The notes: a model not told the origin generated them from the sequence alone. Positions 1 through 9,271 are shown, numbered from the stretch's first letter. The stretch: DNA of 64,000 nt from Mixta calida (GCF_002953215.1 NZ_CP026378.1:1532540-1596539); one strand, 5' to 3'. Program-made: numbers and translations.

Positions 1-164
1 TTAACTGGCCAGGGCTGGGACGCCTGCTGGTGGATTCGGTGGAGATGCGCGACTATCCGGTGATTCAGGCGGAGGTGCTGCTGTTTTCGCTGGAGTTTAT
101 TTTGATCAACCTGATTGTGGACATGCTGTATGCCGCTATCAATCCCGCCATACGCTACAAATAA
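1..164 (+). CDS. gsiC: Glutathione ABC transporter permease GsiC, 3' end only
   Basis: Only the last 53 codons are inside the window, read in the frame starting at base 3 and ending in TAA at 162-164. The fragment carries a final hydrophobic segment and ends in NPAIRYK, as expected for the C-terminus of DppB/GsiC-type permeases. The gene lies 9 bases before gsiD, which has a clear AAGGAG ribosome binding site, so the two are one operon. GsiC and GsiD form the inner-membrane channel of the GsiABCD glutathione importer. The substrate is inferred from the E. coli gene order (gsiABCD followed by rimO); another dipeptide-type permease cannot be excluded from this fragment. Confidence 0.85.
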   Translation, partial: NWPGLGRLLVDSVEMRDYPVIQAEVLLFSLEFILINLIVDMLYAAINPAIRYK

Positions 165-173
165 GGAGCTGCG

Positions 174-1079
174 ATGAACAACTGGCGACGTGAAGCGGCT
201 TTGAAGGCAATGCCTCTGCAACGCAACGACGGAGTGCGCACGCCGTGGCGCGAGTTCTGGCGGCGCTTTCGTCGTCAGCATGTGGCGCTAGTGGCTGGCG
301 TATTCGTGCTGGCGCTGATTGTGCTGGCGATTATCGCCCCGTGGGTGGCGCCGTTCGATGCAGAGAACTATTTCGACTACGACCGGCTCACCGAAGGGCC
401 GTCCGCCATGCACTGGTTCGGCGTCGATTCGCTGGGGCGCGATATCTTCAGCCGCGTGCTGGTCGGCACGCGCATTTCGCTGCTGGCGGGCTTCTTTTCC
501 GTGGCGATCGGCACGGTGATCGGTACCGCGCTCGGCCTGCTGGCGGGCTACTACGAAGGCTGGTGGGATCGCATCATTATGCGCATCTGCGACGTATTGT
601 TCGCTTTTCCCGGCATTCTGCTGGCGATTGCGGTGGTGGCGATCATGGGCAGCGGCATGTCCAACGTGATTGTCGCGGTGGCGATTTTCAGCGTGCCCGC
701 TTTCGCCCGTCTGGTGCGCGGCAATACGCTGGTGTTAAAGCATCAGACTTTTATCGAATCGGCGCGCAGCATCGGCGCTTCGGACTGGACGATTATTGTG
801 CGCCATATTTTGCCCGGTACGGTATCGTCGATCGTGGTCTATTTCACTATGCGCATCGGCACGTCGATCATTACCGCCGCCAGCCTCTCTTTCCTTGGAC
901 TTGGCGCGCAGCCGCCGACGCCGGAGTGGGGCGCGATGCTGAACGAGGCGCGGGCGGATATGGTGATGGCGCCGCACGTGGCGATCTTCCCCAGCCTGGC
1001 GATTTTCCTGACGGTGCTAGCGTTCAACCTGCTGGGCGACGGCCTGCGCGACGCGCTCGATCCGAAGCTGAAGAGTTGA
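174..1079 (+). CDS. gsiD: Glutathione ABC transporter permease GsiD
   Basis: This 301-residue inner-membrane protein (E. coli GsiD is 303) has a cytoplasmic N-terminal tail, a first TM helix at about residues 36-58, a periplasmic stretch, and then the five-helix BPD_transp_1 core. The EAA loop that contacts the ATPase is visible at about 195-215 ([11 protein letters not shown] then HILPG). The protein pairs with GsiC to carry glutathione across the inner membrane, using GsiA (ATPase) and GsiB (binding protein) encoded upstream of the window. The start has AAGGAG 6 bases upstream. A hairpin with a T-run follows directly, so this is the last gene of the operon. Confusion with DppC or another family member is unlikely given rimO downstream. 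Confidence 0.9.
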   Translation: MNNWRREAALKAMPLQRNDGVRTPWREFWRRFRRQHVALVAGVFVLALIVLAIIAPWVAPFDAENYFDYDRLTEGPSAMHWFGVDSLGRDIFSRVLVGTRISLLAGFFSVAIGTVIGTALGLLAGYYEGWWDRIIMRICDVLFAFPGILLAIAVVAIMGSGMSNVIVAVAIFSVPAFARLVRGNTLVLKHQTFIESARSIGASDWTIIVRHILPGTVSSIVVYFTMRIGTSIITAASLSFLGLGAQPPTPEWGAMLNEARADMVMAPHVAIFPSLAIFLTVLAFNLLGDGLRDALDPKLKS

Positions 1080-1094
1080 TATCTGTAAAGACAG

Positions 1095-1119
1095 AGCCCC
1101 GTATATCGGGGCTGTTTTT
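1095..1119 (+). terminator. Rho-independent terminator after gsiD
   Basis: A 7-bp GC-rich stem (AGCCCCG / CGGGGCT) with loop TATAT is followed by TTTTT, 16 bases after the gsiD stop codon. Confidence 0.85.
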
Positions 1120-1285
1120 CGCTGGTGGGACAAGTGTGCTTCCGCATGCGGTCGACTGGAAACTGTTCAGGTAAGGTGTTTTAATCATTTGGGATGTTTA
1201 AGGAAAGGATCCGATGACAGGGCTTTGCAGGGAAAGCACAGGCTGATTTGTTTGGGGCAGGTGATGGTTAATTAGGGATGAAAGA

Positions 1286-1618
1286 ATGACAACAAGTGAA
1301 GAATTGCTTTTAAAGTCGGGCTTCAGTCAAAAAGAAGTACAAAAGCTCAAGAACAATATTGAAAATCACGGCGGCTCACTCGATTCAGTCATTCATGATC
1401 TGTCTAACCGCTTCATAGCCTCAAGATGGATTTCTGTCGTTTCGTTAATCGTTTTTGTTCTTACGCTGATAATGGCGGCCAAAGACACCGTCGTCACGCT
1501 GACTATTACTCTGGCTATTGTGCTGTCTTTTGTCTGGTTTTTGGCCCCTGCCAGGCTTGCATATAAATCCTGGCGGTATCGTAAAATGATGGCGGTTAAT
1601 TCTGGGCGGCATCAGTAA
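1286..1618 (+). CDS. Small two-TM membrane protein, unknown function
   Basis: I do not recognise a named family. The 110-residue product has a soluble N-terminal part of about 48 residues beginning MTTSEELLLKSGFSQ, with a possible helix-turn-helix-like start and a GGS motif. Two closely spaced hydrophobic helices follow at about residues 50-66 and 70-88, then a basic tail (KSWRYRKMM). It is AT-richer than its neighbours. It sits alone between the gsiD terminator and a convergent DUF4225 gene, overlapping that gene's 3' end by 23 bases. The patch occupies the place of yliE-yliF in E. coli, which suggests acquired DNA. The ribosome binding site is weak (AGGG about 10 bases upstream). A partner role with the DUF4225 protein is only a guess from position. 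Confidence 0.6.
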   Translation: MTTSEELLLKSGFSQKEVQKLKNNIENHGGSLDSVIHDLSNRFIASRWISVVSLIVFVLTLIMAAKDTVVTLTITLAIVLSFVWFLAPARLAYKSWRYRKMMAVNSGRHQ

Positions 1619-2123
1619 CAGACATTAGATCAAATATCACTTTCGCTTTAACGCCGTAGCCCACAATTTTCATCGTTAATTTTGGCTGACTCATTGTGCT
1701 GACTTTTCGATAATAATCGGTGGGTAAGTATCGAAATAAGCGCCACGTTCCTGGGCGTCGCAACAGTCCAAAAATGCTGTATGCATTGGCCGCGAGGGAG
1801 ATTGTCTTGTATGCCGCCAGACCGCTTTTGGGGCTAAAGCCCATGAATTCAGCGGTGGACATAGCCGCGTCTGCCACCAGTCCTTCCGATGCTTTATTGC
1901 CCTGCACGTAATGCGCCACTTCTTTGCTTATGCCGTTCGTTCCGTCAGTAACAAGCACAGCACCCGCCAAAACACCCAGCGGTGTCATGGTGCTGATAAG
2001 CGTCATGCCTACCGCGATTTCCATACCAGCAAGCACCACATTTACAGCGGAAATCACATACCCAACAATTTTATTATTTTTCCTGACGAACTCGACTTTT
2101 GCGTAAAGCTTTACGGCTTTCAT
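1596..2123 (-). CDS. DUF4225 domain protein, probably 5'-damaged
   Basis: From the first ATG the product is 175 residues. It has a hydrophobic glycine/alanine-rich stretch at about 20-60 and then blocks typical of DUF4225 proteins as I recall them: AEFMGF, a WRLFRY segment, TDYYR and SQPKL. Function is unknown. The ATG at 2123 has no good ribosome binding site, and the same frame stays open upstream to a stop at 2334-2336. That extension (about 70 codons, charged and helical, with QEQDRLL just before the ATG) looks like genuine family N-terminus but contains no ATG, GTG or TTG. An ATG with an AAGG upstream lies at 2320 in another frame, so one frameshift may have split the gene. The gene is downstream of rimO on the same strand. 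Confidence 0.6.
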   Translation of the reverse strand: MKAVKLYAKVEFVRKNNKIVGYVISAVNVVLAGMEIAVGMTLISTMTPLGVLAGAVLVTDGTNGISKEVAHYVQGNKASEGLVADAAMSTAEFMGFSPKSGLAAYKTISLAANAYSIFGLLRRPGTWRLFRYLPTDYYRKVSTMSQPKLTMKIVGYGVKAKVIFDLMSVTDAAQN

Positions 2124-2448
2124 ACGTAACAGCCGGTCTTGTTCCTGAAGATTTTCAATTTCTGTTCTCAGGTTTTTTACGCAAGTCAGACACTCTTCGT
2201 CTGATTTTGCTCGTCGAGCGGAGGTAAACTGTTGTTCAATAAATCCTTTAATTTCCTCGATGAACTTTATCCTGGTGATACTATCTGTGAGATGGAACGC
2301 TGATAATGAGGGAACGGCATAGAAGCGATCGCCTTAATTGTTGGCACAATCAGGAGATCATATTTTTCTATGCCCGTCCTTTATTACCCGCCCATTACTG
2401 GCGATCCCTCAGCGCCGGGACGCGCTTTTTTACTGTCGGGCTAATCGG

Positions 2449-3780
2449 TCAGACCTTGCTGCCCCACAGATCGTATTCGTCGGCATGTTCGACTTTTACT
2501 CGCACCACATCGCCTGCTTTCAGCTGCGTTTCGCCGTTAAGGTAGACTGCGCCGTCGATTTCCGGCGCGTCAGCCATACTGCGGCCGATGGCGCCTTCTT
2601 CATCCACCTCGTCGATCATCACCAGAATCTCGCGGCCCACTTTTTCCTGCAGGCGTTCGCTGGAAATGCGCTGCTGCAATTGCATAAAGCGATCGTAACG
2701 CTCCTGCTTCACCGACTCCGGCACCTGATCCGGCAGCTGGTTGGCGGTCGCGCCTTCCACCGGGCTGTACTGGAAGCAACCGACGCGATCCAGACGCGCC
2801 TCTTGCAGGAAGTCGAGCAGCATCTGGAAATCTTCTTCCGTTTCGCCGGGAAAGCCGACGATAAAGGTCGAGCGCAGGGTGATTTCCGGGCAGATTTCAC
2901 GCCAGCGCTTGATGCGCTCCAGCGTGCGCTCAACCGCCCCAGGACGCTTCATCAGCTTCAGGATGCGAGGGCTGGCGTGCTGTAACGGAATATCGAGGTA
3001 GGGCAGGATTTTGCCTTCCGCCATCAGCGGAATAACCTCGTCCACGTGCGGATAAGGGTAGACGTAGTGCAAACGCACCCAGACGCCCAGTTTCGCCAGC
3101 TGTTCGCAGAGGCTGACCATGCTGGTTTTCACCGGCGAGCCGTTCCAGAAGCCGGTGCGGTGTTTCACATCTACGCCGTAGGCGGAGGTATCCTGCGAGA
3201 TCACCAGCAGCTCTTTTACTCCGGCGGAAACCAAACGCTTCGCCTCATCCAGCACCTCGCCGATCGGACGGCTGTCGAGATCGCCGCGCATCGACGGAAT
3301 GATGCAGAAGGTACAGCGGTGGTTGCAGCCTTCGGAAATTTTCAGGTAAGCGTAGTGGCGCGGCGTCAGCTTCACGCCTTGTTCCGGCACCAGGCTCAGG
3401 AACGGATTGTGCTGCGGCTTCGGCGCGTAGCGATGAACGTGTGACAGCACCTGCTCATAGCTGTGTGGGCCGGTAATCTCCAGCACTTTCGGATGCACTT
3501 CGCGGATCTGATCCTCTTTGGCGCCGAGGCAGCCGGTGACGATCACTTTACCGTTGCTGTTCAGCGCTTCGCCGATCGCTTCCAGCGACTCCTGCACCGC
3601 GCTGTCGATAAAGCCGCAGGTGTTGACGATGACCACGTCTGCATCATCGTAGCGCGGCACGACTTCATAACCTTCAGTGCGCAGTTCAGTCAAAATGCGT
3701 TCGGAATCCACCAGGTTTTTCGGGCAGCCGAGCGAAACAAAGCCAACGCGCGGCGCGGCGGACGTTTTAGTATGGGACAT
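2449..3780 (-). CDS. rimO: Ribosomal protein S12 methylthiotransferase RimO
   Basis: RimO is a cytoplasmic radical-SAM enzyme that adds a beta-methylthio group to the conserved aspartate of ribosomal protein S12. The 443-residue sequence (E. coli 441) has all three parts of the family. An N-terminal UPF0004 domain has Cys19 (LGCPKN), Cys55 (NTCGF) and Cys84 for the auxiliary cluster. The radical-SAM core has Cys152, Cys156 and Cys159 (GCNHRCTFC). A C-terminal TRAM domain spans about residues 375-443. ATG start. It stands as a single gene, with the DUF4225 gene downstream on the same strand. YcaO, reported to assist this modification in E. coli, is at the other end of the window. Confidence 0.97.
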   Translation of the reverse strand: MSHTKTSAAPRVGFVSLGCPKNLVDSERILTELRTEGYEVVPRYDDADVVIVNTCGFIDSAVQESLEAIGEALNSNGKVIVTGCLGAKEDQIREVHPKVLEITGPHSYEQVLSHVHRYAPKPQHNPFLSLVPEQGVKLTPRHYAYLKISEGCNHRCTFCIIPSMRGDLDSRPIGEVLDEAKRLVSAGVKELLVISQDTSAYGVDVKHRTGFWNGSPVKTSMVSLCEQLAKLGVWVRLHYVYPYPHVDEVIPLMAEGKILPYLDIPLQHASPRILKLMKRPGAVERTLERIKRWREICPEITLRSTFIVGFPGETEEDFQMLLDFLQEARLDRVGCFQYSPVEGATANQLPDQVPESVKQERYDRFMQLQQRISSERLQEKVGREILVMIDEVDEEGAIGRSMADAPEIDGAVYLNGETQLKAGDVVRVKVEHADEYDLWGSKV

Positions 3781-3988
3781 GCGACATCACTCAATTGTTT
3801 TAATGCGCGCGATTTTAATGAGATCGAAACGAAATTTACACCGTTATGTTTGCTGGTCGGAGGGGAAAAATAGCCCATCGCGCACGCACAGCCATGCGGC
3901 ATAAACTGCCCACCGATAATCCTTTACGGCGCGCCGGACTTTTTAGCTGTCTACACTTAGCGTTCGGACAGTAGAAAAGGAAAAGAGA

Positions 3989-4975
3989 ATGAAACCATTA
4001 ACATGGGCGATTATCGGGCCGGGGGCGATTGCCCATCAGTTTGCTGCCGCTATGGAAGCGCTCGGGAGAAAAGTGTACGCGGTGGGCGCGCGCAACCGGG
4101 AAAGGGGAGAGGCGTTTGCGCAACGCTACGGTATTGAGCGAGTGGATGATAACTTCGAACGACTGCTGGCCGATCCGCATATTGACGCAGTCTATATTTC
4201 CACGCCGCACGCCAGCCATTTCACGTGGATGAAGCTGGCGCTGGAGCATGGCAAGCATCTGCTGGTGGAGAAGGCGATTACGGTCAGCAGCATGGAGCTG
4301 GATGAAATCGATCGGCTGGCGGCAGAGAAAAAACTGATCGTGGCCGAAGCGATGACGCTGTTCCATATGCCGCTGTTTCATCAGCTTAAGGAAACGCTGG
4401 AGAGTGGACGGCTGGGTAAGGTGAAGACGATCCAGGTTTCCTTCGGCACGGTGAAAGAACCCGATCCTGAAAACCGTTTTTTCAATCCAGCGCTGGCCGG
4501 CGGCGCGCTGCTCGATATCGGCACCTACGCGCTGTCGTTCGCGCGTTACTTCCTGTCGGCGCAGCCGGACAATCTGTTCACTACCGTTACGCCATTCAGT
4601 ACCGGCGTGGATGAGCAGTGCGGCATTCTGCTGCAAAACTCGCAGCAGGAATTGGTCGCTATCTCGCTGGCGTTTCGCGCCAAAATGCCGAAGCGCGGCA
4701 TTATCGCCTGTGAAAAGGGCTTTATCACCGTAGAGGATTTCCCGCGCGCGCAGCGGGCGACAATTAGCTTCGCGGATGGCGCAACGGAAACCGTCGAGGC
4801 GGGTGAAACCGCACGCGCCCTGCAATATGAAATCCTGAACGTTGAACGCTATATCGCTGAAGGCGGTAATCCGCTGCATTACCTGACCCAGGATGTAGTG
4901 GCGCTGATGACCGATATACGTCAGCGCTGGGGCATCCGTTTCCCGTTTGAGCAGCAGGATACGGCGGCGAAATAG
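3989..4975 (+). CDS. Gfo/Idh/MocA-family NAD(P)-dependent oxidoreductase
   Basis: A 328-residue cytoplasmic dehydrogenase. Residues 1-120 form a Rossmann fold: the nucleotide loop is GPGAIA near residue 10, and ISTPHASH lies near 70. The C-terminal alpha/beta domain carries the family signature GGALLDIGTYAL near 170. Family members oxidise or reduce sugars, inositols or related alcohols with NAD(P). The usual EKP motif after the Rossmann fold reads EKA here (LLVEKAIT); the lysine, the key residue, is kept. The start has AAAGGAAAAGAG in front. It is transcribed divergently from rimO across about 200 bp. The substrate cannot be read from sequence or neighbours. The gene is not at this position in E. 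coli K-12. Confidence 0.85.
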   Translation: MKPLTWAIIGPGAIAHQFAAAMEALGRKVYAVGARNRERGEAFAQRYGIERVDDNFERLLADPHIDAVYISTPHASHFTWMKLALEHGKHLLVEKAITVSSMELDEIDRLAAEKKLIVAEAMTLFHMPLFHQLKETLESGRLGKVKTIQVSFGTVKEPDPENRFFNPALAGGALLDIGTYALSFARYFLSAQPDNLFTTVTPFSTGVDEQCGILLQNSQQELVAISLAFRAKMPKRGIIACEKGFITVEDFPRAQRATISFADGATETVEAGETARALQYEILNVERYIAEGGNPLHYLTQDVVALMTDIRQRWGIRFPFEQQDTAAK

Positions 4976-5050
4976 CGACGGCCTCAACCGCGCGGCAACG
5001 GCCCGCATGACGCCTGAATAAAGGGCGCTAACTCAACATAAGGTGAACCG

Positions 5051-5473
5051 ATGAAACGATTGCCGTTACTGCTGCTTCCGCTGCTGCTGCCGATGTTGGC
5101 GCAGGCGCAGCAGCCGGGAGAGAGCATCGATAAGCAGCTGCAACAGTGCAAGATGCAGGCGAATACCACGCTTGATAACGCGCAGTGCTATCAAACCGCA
5201 ACCCAGCAGTGGGACAGCGAATTGAATACTCAGTATCGCTTGCTGATAAAAGATCAGCCGGAGCGCTTTCGCCAGCAGATAAAAGCGGCGCAGCGCAGCT
5301 GGCTCCAGTATCGGGATGGCTATAACGCGGCGATCGCCACGTATTATCAGCAGCAGCAGGGCACCATCTGGCCGCTGGTGGCGGCGGAATCGAAAATGAA
5401 TATCATCCGTGATAAAGCCATCGATCTTTACAGGCTGCGCGTCAGCACCAATCTTGCGGGAGAAGAGGGATAA
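5051..5473 (+). CDS. LprI/DUF1311-like periplasmic protein
   Basis: A 140-residue exported protein with a leucine-rich signal peptide (MKRLPLLLLPLLLPMLAQA, cleavage after about residue 19). The mature part matches the lysozyme-inhibitor LprI N-terminal (DUF1311) pattern: two cysteines about 17 apart that can form a disulfide (QQCKMQA and AQCYQTA), then a long helix with LNTQYRLL and KAAQRSWLQYRDGY. LprI of Mycobacterium inhibits lysozyme; for enterobacterial DUF1311 proteins the role is not established, so no inhibitor activity is claimed. AAGGTGA lies ahead of the ATG. The gene starts 75 bases after the oxidoreductase, on the same strand. Confidence 0.75.
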   Translation: MKRLPLLLLPLLLPMLAQAQQPGESIDKQLQQCKMQANTTLDNAQCYQTATQQWDSELNTQYRLLIKDQPERFRQQIKAAQRSWLQYRDGYNAAIATYYQQQQGTIWPLVAAESKMNIIRDKAIDLYRLRVSTNLAGEEG

Positions 5474-5992
5474 TCCGCCGCGCCTGTCAGTGGGTATGTC
5501 GCCGCAATGCAGAGACAGAAACGGACAGGATGATTACTGACGGAAATATTAATAAGCTTTCTTATATGCATATCTATAGAGTTGTTCTTGCTAAACAAAA
5601 TACCGGAGAGGAATCCGGGAACAGCTTTCAGGATACATTAATTATCAAAGCAGAATCGCGGAGATAGCGAAGCGGAAAAAAATAGCCCGCCAGCGAGACG
5701 GGCCAAACACCAGGGAAATGTAAATATTAACGCCTTATAAAATATTAGTTTGCTTTCACTTTCAGACAAGTTTCTGGCGTCTTTAAAGTGAAAAGCGTGA
5801 AAAAACTCACAAAAGAAGTCTGAAAGGCTGGATGCAGCTGGGAGTGAAAAGTCAGAGCAAAGCTGGAGAGCCTTCTTCCTGGCACTATGGAAAAGGATGC
5901 AGCGCCAGCTTCGGCTGCTGCGCTGGAGGGAAGCGGCGAGCCTGCGCATTGCTGCTACAGTTAACCTGGACTAATCCCACAAGGAGCGCGTT
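5474..5992. other. 519-bp intergenic region before yliI
   Basis: No convincing gene. The part at 5520-5800 is AT-rich. A hairpin at 5685-5703 (GCCCG / CGGGC) is followed on the minus strand by a run of seven Ts, so it looks like a minus-strand terminator with no gene behind it (see the ncRNA entry). The 103-codon minus-strand reading frame at 5638-5949 runs through that hairpin, has atypical composition and is not annotated. The yliI ribosome binding site is AAGGAG. Confidence 0.6.
5675..5745 (-). ncRNA. Candidate small RNA ending in an orphan terminator
   Basis: On the minus strand a plausible sigma-70 promoter (TTGTCT near 5766-5771 and an AT-rich -10 near 5742-5747) precedes about 60 transcribed bases that end in the stem GCCCG / CGGGC and TATTTTTTT. 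The architecture, a short single-stranded 5' region then an intrinsic terminator with a U-run, fits an Hfq-type sRNA. There is no similarity to a named sRNA that I recognise, and the stem is only 5 bp. This is weak evidence, from sequence alone. Confidence 0.25.
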
Positions 5993-7108
5993 ATGTCTCG
6001 TCGATTGATTTTACTGGCGTTAAGCGGAGCCTTACTGTTTTCAACGCCGTTGCTGGCTGCGCAGGTTACGGTGCAGCAGTTACAGGACAAACTCGATCAC
6101 CCCTGGTCGCTGGCCTTTCTGCCGGACAATCGCAGTTTATTGATCGCTGAACGCGCAGGCGCGCTGCGGTTGTGGCAGCCGGAAAAAGGATTGTCGCCGC
6201 CCATCAGCGGCGTGCCGGAGGTCTGGAGCCAGCGGCAGGGCGGCCTGCTGGATGTGGCGCTGGCGCCCGATTTCGCCCAAAGCCGTCGCGTCTGGATCAG
6301 CTATACCGAAGCGGATGATAACGGACGCGTCGGCGCGGTGGTCGGCTACGGCAAACTGAGCGAAGACAATCGCCAGCTGACGAATTTCAATGTGGCGCTG
6401 CGCCAGCAGCCGAAGCTTTCCAGCGGCGCGAATCTCGGCACCCGTCTCGCCTTTGACCGCGAAGGGTATCTCTGGATCGCCTTTGGCGATAATTTCCAGA
6501 GCGAGACTGCGCAGGATCTCGATAAGCTGCAAGGCAAGCTGGTGCGCCTGAAAGCGGATGGCTCGGTGCCGGAAGATAATCCTTTTGTCGGCCGCAACAA
6601 TGCGCGCCCGGAAATTTGGGCGTATGGCCTGCGCAATCCGCAGGGGCTGGCGCTGAATCCCTGGACGCAGCAAATGTGGGAAAGCGAGCATGGTCCGCGC
6701 GGCGGCGATGAGGTGAATATTCCCGAAAAGGGCAAAAACTATGGCTGGCCGATCGCCACCTGGGGCATCGACTACAGCGGCGAGAAAGTGCCGCAGTCCA
6801 AAGGCGGCGAAGCGCCGGGCACCGAGCAGCCCATCTACTGGTGGAAAAACTCACCGGCGATCAGCGGCATGACGTTTTACAACAGCGCCCGCTTCCAGCC
6901 GTGGAAAAATTCGCTGTTTATCGGCGCGCTGAAGGAAAAAAATCTGATTCGCCTTAGCCTGAACGGCGACAAGGTCATAGAGGAGGAGCGACTGTTGCAG
7001 GATCGCGGCGAGCGCATTCGCGACGTGCGTCAGGGGCCGGATGGCTATCTCTACGTGCTGACCGACGAACGCGACGGCAAACTGCTGAAAGTGGGCCTGC
7101 AACCGTAA
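5993..7108 (+). CDS. yliI: PQQ-dependent soluble aldose sugar dehydrogenase YliI
   Basis: A 371-residue periplasmic enzyme, the same length as E. coli YliI (Asd), which oxidises aldoses with pyrroloquinoline quinone. The signal peptide ends LLAAQ (cleavage near residue 22). The remainder is the six-bladed beta-propeller of the GSDH family, with blade repeats such as HPWSLAFLPD, GLLDVALAPDF and GYLWIAFGD, and the segment SEHGPRGGDEVN near residue 230, where soluble glucose dehydrogenases bind metal and PQQ. No PQQ biosynthesis genes are in the window, so whether holoenzyme forms is unknown. AAGGAG precedes the ATG. The gene is convergent with the HAD phosphatase, with a shared hairpin between them. 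Confidence 0.93.
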   Translation: MSRRLILLALSGALLFSTPLLAAQVTVQQLQDKLDHPWSLAFLPDNRSLLIAERAGALRLWQPEKGLSPPISGVPEVWSQRQGGLLDVALAPDFAQSRRVWISYTEADDNGRVGAVVGYGKLSEDNRQLTNFNVALRQQPKLSSGANLGTRLAFDREGYLWIAFGDNFQSETAQDLDKLQGKLVRLKADGSVPEDNPFVGRNNARPEIWAYGLRNPQGLALNPWTQQMWESEHGPRGGDEVNIPEKGKNYGWPIATWGIDYSGEKVPQSKGGEAPGTEQPIYWWKNSPAISGMTFYNSARFQPWKNSLFIGALKEKNLIRLSLNGDKVIEEERLLQDRGERIRDVRQGPDGYLYVLTDERDGKLLKVGLQP

Positions 7109-7110
7109 AA

Positions 7111-7143
7111 CGCGCCTGAACCCCGGCGCCGGGTTCAGGCGCG
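7111..7143. terminator. Bidirectional hairpin between yliI and HAD gene
   Basis: A perfect 13-bp stem (CGCGCCTGAACCC and its complement) with a 7-base loop sits between two convergent genes. The minus-strand copy is followed by TTTTA; the plus-strand copy has TTTTT about 8 bases further on. Confidence 0.7.
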
Positions 7144-7147
7144 CGCG

Positions 7148-7804
7148 CTATTTTTCCCAGTGGGCGACCTGCCAGCCGCGCTGTCGCGCCTCATCCAGCA
7201 GCTGCGCGTCGGGATTGACGGCGCAGGCGTGATCCGCCAACGCCAACAGCGGCAGATCGGTGATGGAATCGCTGTAGGCCCACGTCTGCTGGAAGCGGTT
7301 TTCCTGTTGCAGCGCGCGCCAGTCGGCGAGACGCGTCGCCTTGCCTGCCCGCCACGCCATCACCGCGCACGGCGCGCCGCTGTAGCGATCGTCGACAATC
7401 TCTACGCCCACCGCCAGCGCGCCGTGCGCGCCGAGACGTTGCGCAATCGGCGCCATCAGATGTTCGCCGCTGGCGGAGATCAGCATAATGGTGTCGCCGC
7501 GCTGCTGATGCCAGGCGAGACGCTCGCGTGCGGCGGGGTAGACGCGCGGCATAATATCGCGGTGAATAAAGCGGCGTACCCAGCCGTTGACCGTCAGGGT
7601 GCCCATCCCGCTCAGCGGCGCCAGCGTCCGGCTCATATAGGCTTCCAGCGACAGCGCGCCCTGACAATATTGCGCCATCAGCGCCTCTTCTTCAGCGATC
7701 AGCGTTTCGGGCGCATAGCCCTGCGATACCAGCCAGCGCATCCACAGGCTGTTGCTGTCTGCACAAATCAGCGTTTTATCCAGATCGAAAAGCGCTAAAT
7801 CCAC
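7148..7804 (-). CDS. HAD-superfamily IB phosphatase (SerB-like)
   Basis: A 218-residue cytoplasmic phosphatase. Motif I DLDKT (nucleophile and acid/base aspartates, about residue 7), motif II ISASG near 110 and a C-terminal motif with SDSITDLPLL near 180 place it in the HAD-IB group with phosphoserine phosphatase-like enzymes; the cap is helical. The substrate is not predictable. The start chosen is GTG at 7804 because AGGAG lies 7 bases upstream; an in-frame ATG 21 bases earlier would put that ribosome binding site inside the gene. It is transcribed away from dacC, and E. coli has gstB (yliJ) in this position. Confidence 0.8.
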   Translation of the reverse strand: MDLALFDLDKTLICADSNSLWMRWLVSQGYAPETLIAEEEALMAQYCQGALSLEAYMSRTLAPLSGMGTLTVNGWVRRFIHRDIMPRVYPAARERLAWHQQRGDTIMLISASGEHLMAPIAQRLGAHGALAVGVEIVDDRYSGAPCAVMAWRAGKATRLADWRALQQENRFQQTWAYSDSITDLPLLALADHACAVNPDAQLLDEARQRGWQVAHWEK

Positions 7805-8056
7805 GATGATTCTCCTCAGACCCATTTTCTTCAGGTTAGCGGAGTTTTGTGATCGTCTTAGCTATTTCAGGCAAAATCAGAATCAGGCGCATTTAAGAGA
7901 TAGCGAATCGGACGCCAGAATAAGATTTTTCTACCAAACTCTAAATAACTTTACGCAGCAGCGGTTTTAATCGCTGCTCCGACAGGTTAGCGTAGGATGC
8001 TGCGTTTCATATCTTTATGAAACTTATGATATTTCTACAGGTTATTCGATTCCATC

Positions 8057-9259
8057 ATGAAAAAAATGCGCCTTCACGCTGGCCTTTGTACGCTGGCGAT
8101 AAGCGGCACGCTGATGCTGCTTCCTGTTGTTGTTAACGCCGAGCAGGCGCCCGCCGCGCCGCAGATTGAGGCGAAATCCTGGATTTTGATGGATTACGCC
8201 AGCGGGGATGTGCTGGCGGAAGCTAACGCTGACGATCGGCTCGATCCCGCCAGTCTGACGAAAATGATGTCGAGCTACGTTATCGGCCAGGCGCTAAAAA
8301 GCGGCAAAATCACCCGCGACGATATGGTAACCGTCGGGCAGGACGCCTGGGCCACCGGCAATCCAATTCTGAAAGGCTCATCGCTGATGTTCCTCAAGCC
8401 CGGCGACCGCATTCCGGTATCGGAGCTGAATAAAGGCATAGTGATTCAGTCGGGTAACGACGCCAGCATCGCGCTGGCCGATTACGTGGCGGGCAGTCAG
8501 GATGCCTTTGTCGGGCTGATGAACAATTATGTCCGCGCGCTGGGCCTGAAAAACACCCACTTCAAAACTGTGCACGGCCTGGATGCGGAAGGGCAGTACA
8601 GCACCGCGCGCGATATGGCGCTGATCGGCCAGGCGCTGATCCGCGACGTGCCGGAAGAATACGCGCTGAATAAAGAGAAGTCGTTCACCTTCAATAATAT
8701 TACCCAGCGCAACCGCAACCGCCTGCTGTGGAGCAGCAATCTTAACGTCGACGGCATTAAGACCGGCCATACGGCGGGCGCCGGCAATAACCTGGTGGCT
8801 TCCGCCACCGAAGGCGATATGCGCCTGATTTCCGTGGTGATGGGCGCAAAAACGGATGCGATTCGCTTCCGCGAGAGCGAAAAGCTGCTGACCTGGGGCT
8901 TTCGCTTTTTTGAAACGGTGATACCCATCAAGGCTAATGCGCCCTTTACGCAGCAGCGCGTCTGGTTTGGCGACAGCAAAGAAGTGAATCTGGGCGTGGA
9001 GAAAGATGTCGCGCTGACGATCCCGAAAGGGCAGATGAAAAACCTGAAGGCGAGCTTCACCCTGAGCGCGCCGCAGCTGCAGGCGCCGCTGAAAAAGTAT
9101 CAGCCGGTGGGCACCATCGATTTTCAGTTGAATGGCAAAACCGTTGCGCAACGGCCGCTGGTGGTGCTGGAGCCGGTGCAGGAAGGCGGCTTCTTTAGCC
9201 GCATCGTCGATTTCGTGATGATGAAGTTCAACGGCTGGTTCGGGAAGTGGTTCTCGTAA
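8057..9259 (+). CDS. dacC: D-alanyl-D-alanine carboxypeptidase DacC (PBP6)
   Basis: PBP6 trims the terminal D-alanine from peptidoglycan pentapeptides in the periplasm. At 400 residues it equals E. coli DacC. It has a signal peptide (cleavage after VNA, residue 28) and the class-C low-molecular-mass PBP motifs: Ser66-Leu-Thr-Lys69 (acylated serine), Ser132-Gly-Asn134 and Lys235-Thr-Gly. A PBP5_C beta domain covers about 290-375, and a C-terminal amphipathic helix ([15 protein letters not shown]) anchors it to the inner membrane. The paralogue DacA is similar, but position between yliI and ybjG, as in E. coli, supports dacC. It stands alone, with a strong terminator behind it. Confidence 0.93.
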   Translation: MKKMRLHAGLCTLAISGTLMLLPVVVNAEQAPAAPQIEAKSWILMDYASGDVLAEANADDRLDPASLTKMMSSYVIGQALKSGKITRDDMVTVGQDAWATGNPILKGSSLMFLKPGDRIPVSELNKGIVIQSGNDASIALADYVAGSQDAFVGLMNNYVRALGLKNTHFKTVHGLDAEGQYSTARDMALIGQALIRDVPEEYALNKEKSFTFNNITQRNRNRLLWSSNLNVDGIKTGHTAGAGNNLVASATEGDMRLISVVMGAKTDAIRFRESEKLLTWGFRFFETVIPIKANAPFTQQRVWFGDSKEVNLGVEKDVALTIPKGQMKNLKASFTLSAPQLQAPLKKYQPVGTIDFQLNGKTVAQRPLVVLEPVQEGGFFSRIVDFVMMKFNGWFGKWFS

Positions 9260-9271
9260 CAACAGCCAGGC

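Noticed and set aside
1216-1260. Ten-codon leader peptide with a good ribosome binding site before the two-TM gene
   Set aside because: Too short to support, with no codon enrichment or hairpin after it that would suggest attenuation.
5638-5949. 103-codon minus-strand frame before yliI
   Set aside because: It runs across a terminator-like hairpin, has an unusual Ser/Phe-rich composition and no ribosome binding site.
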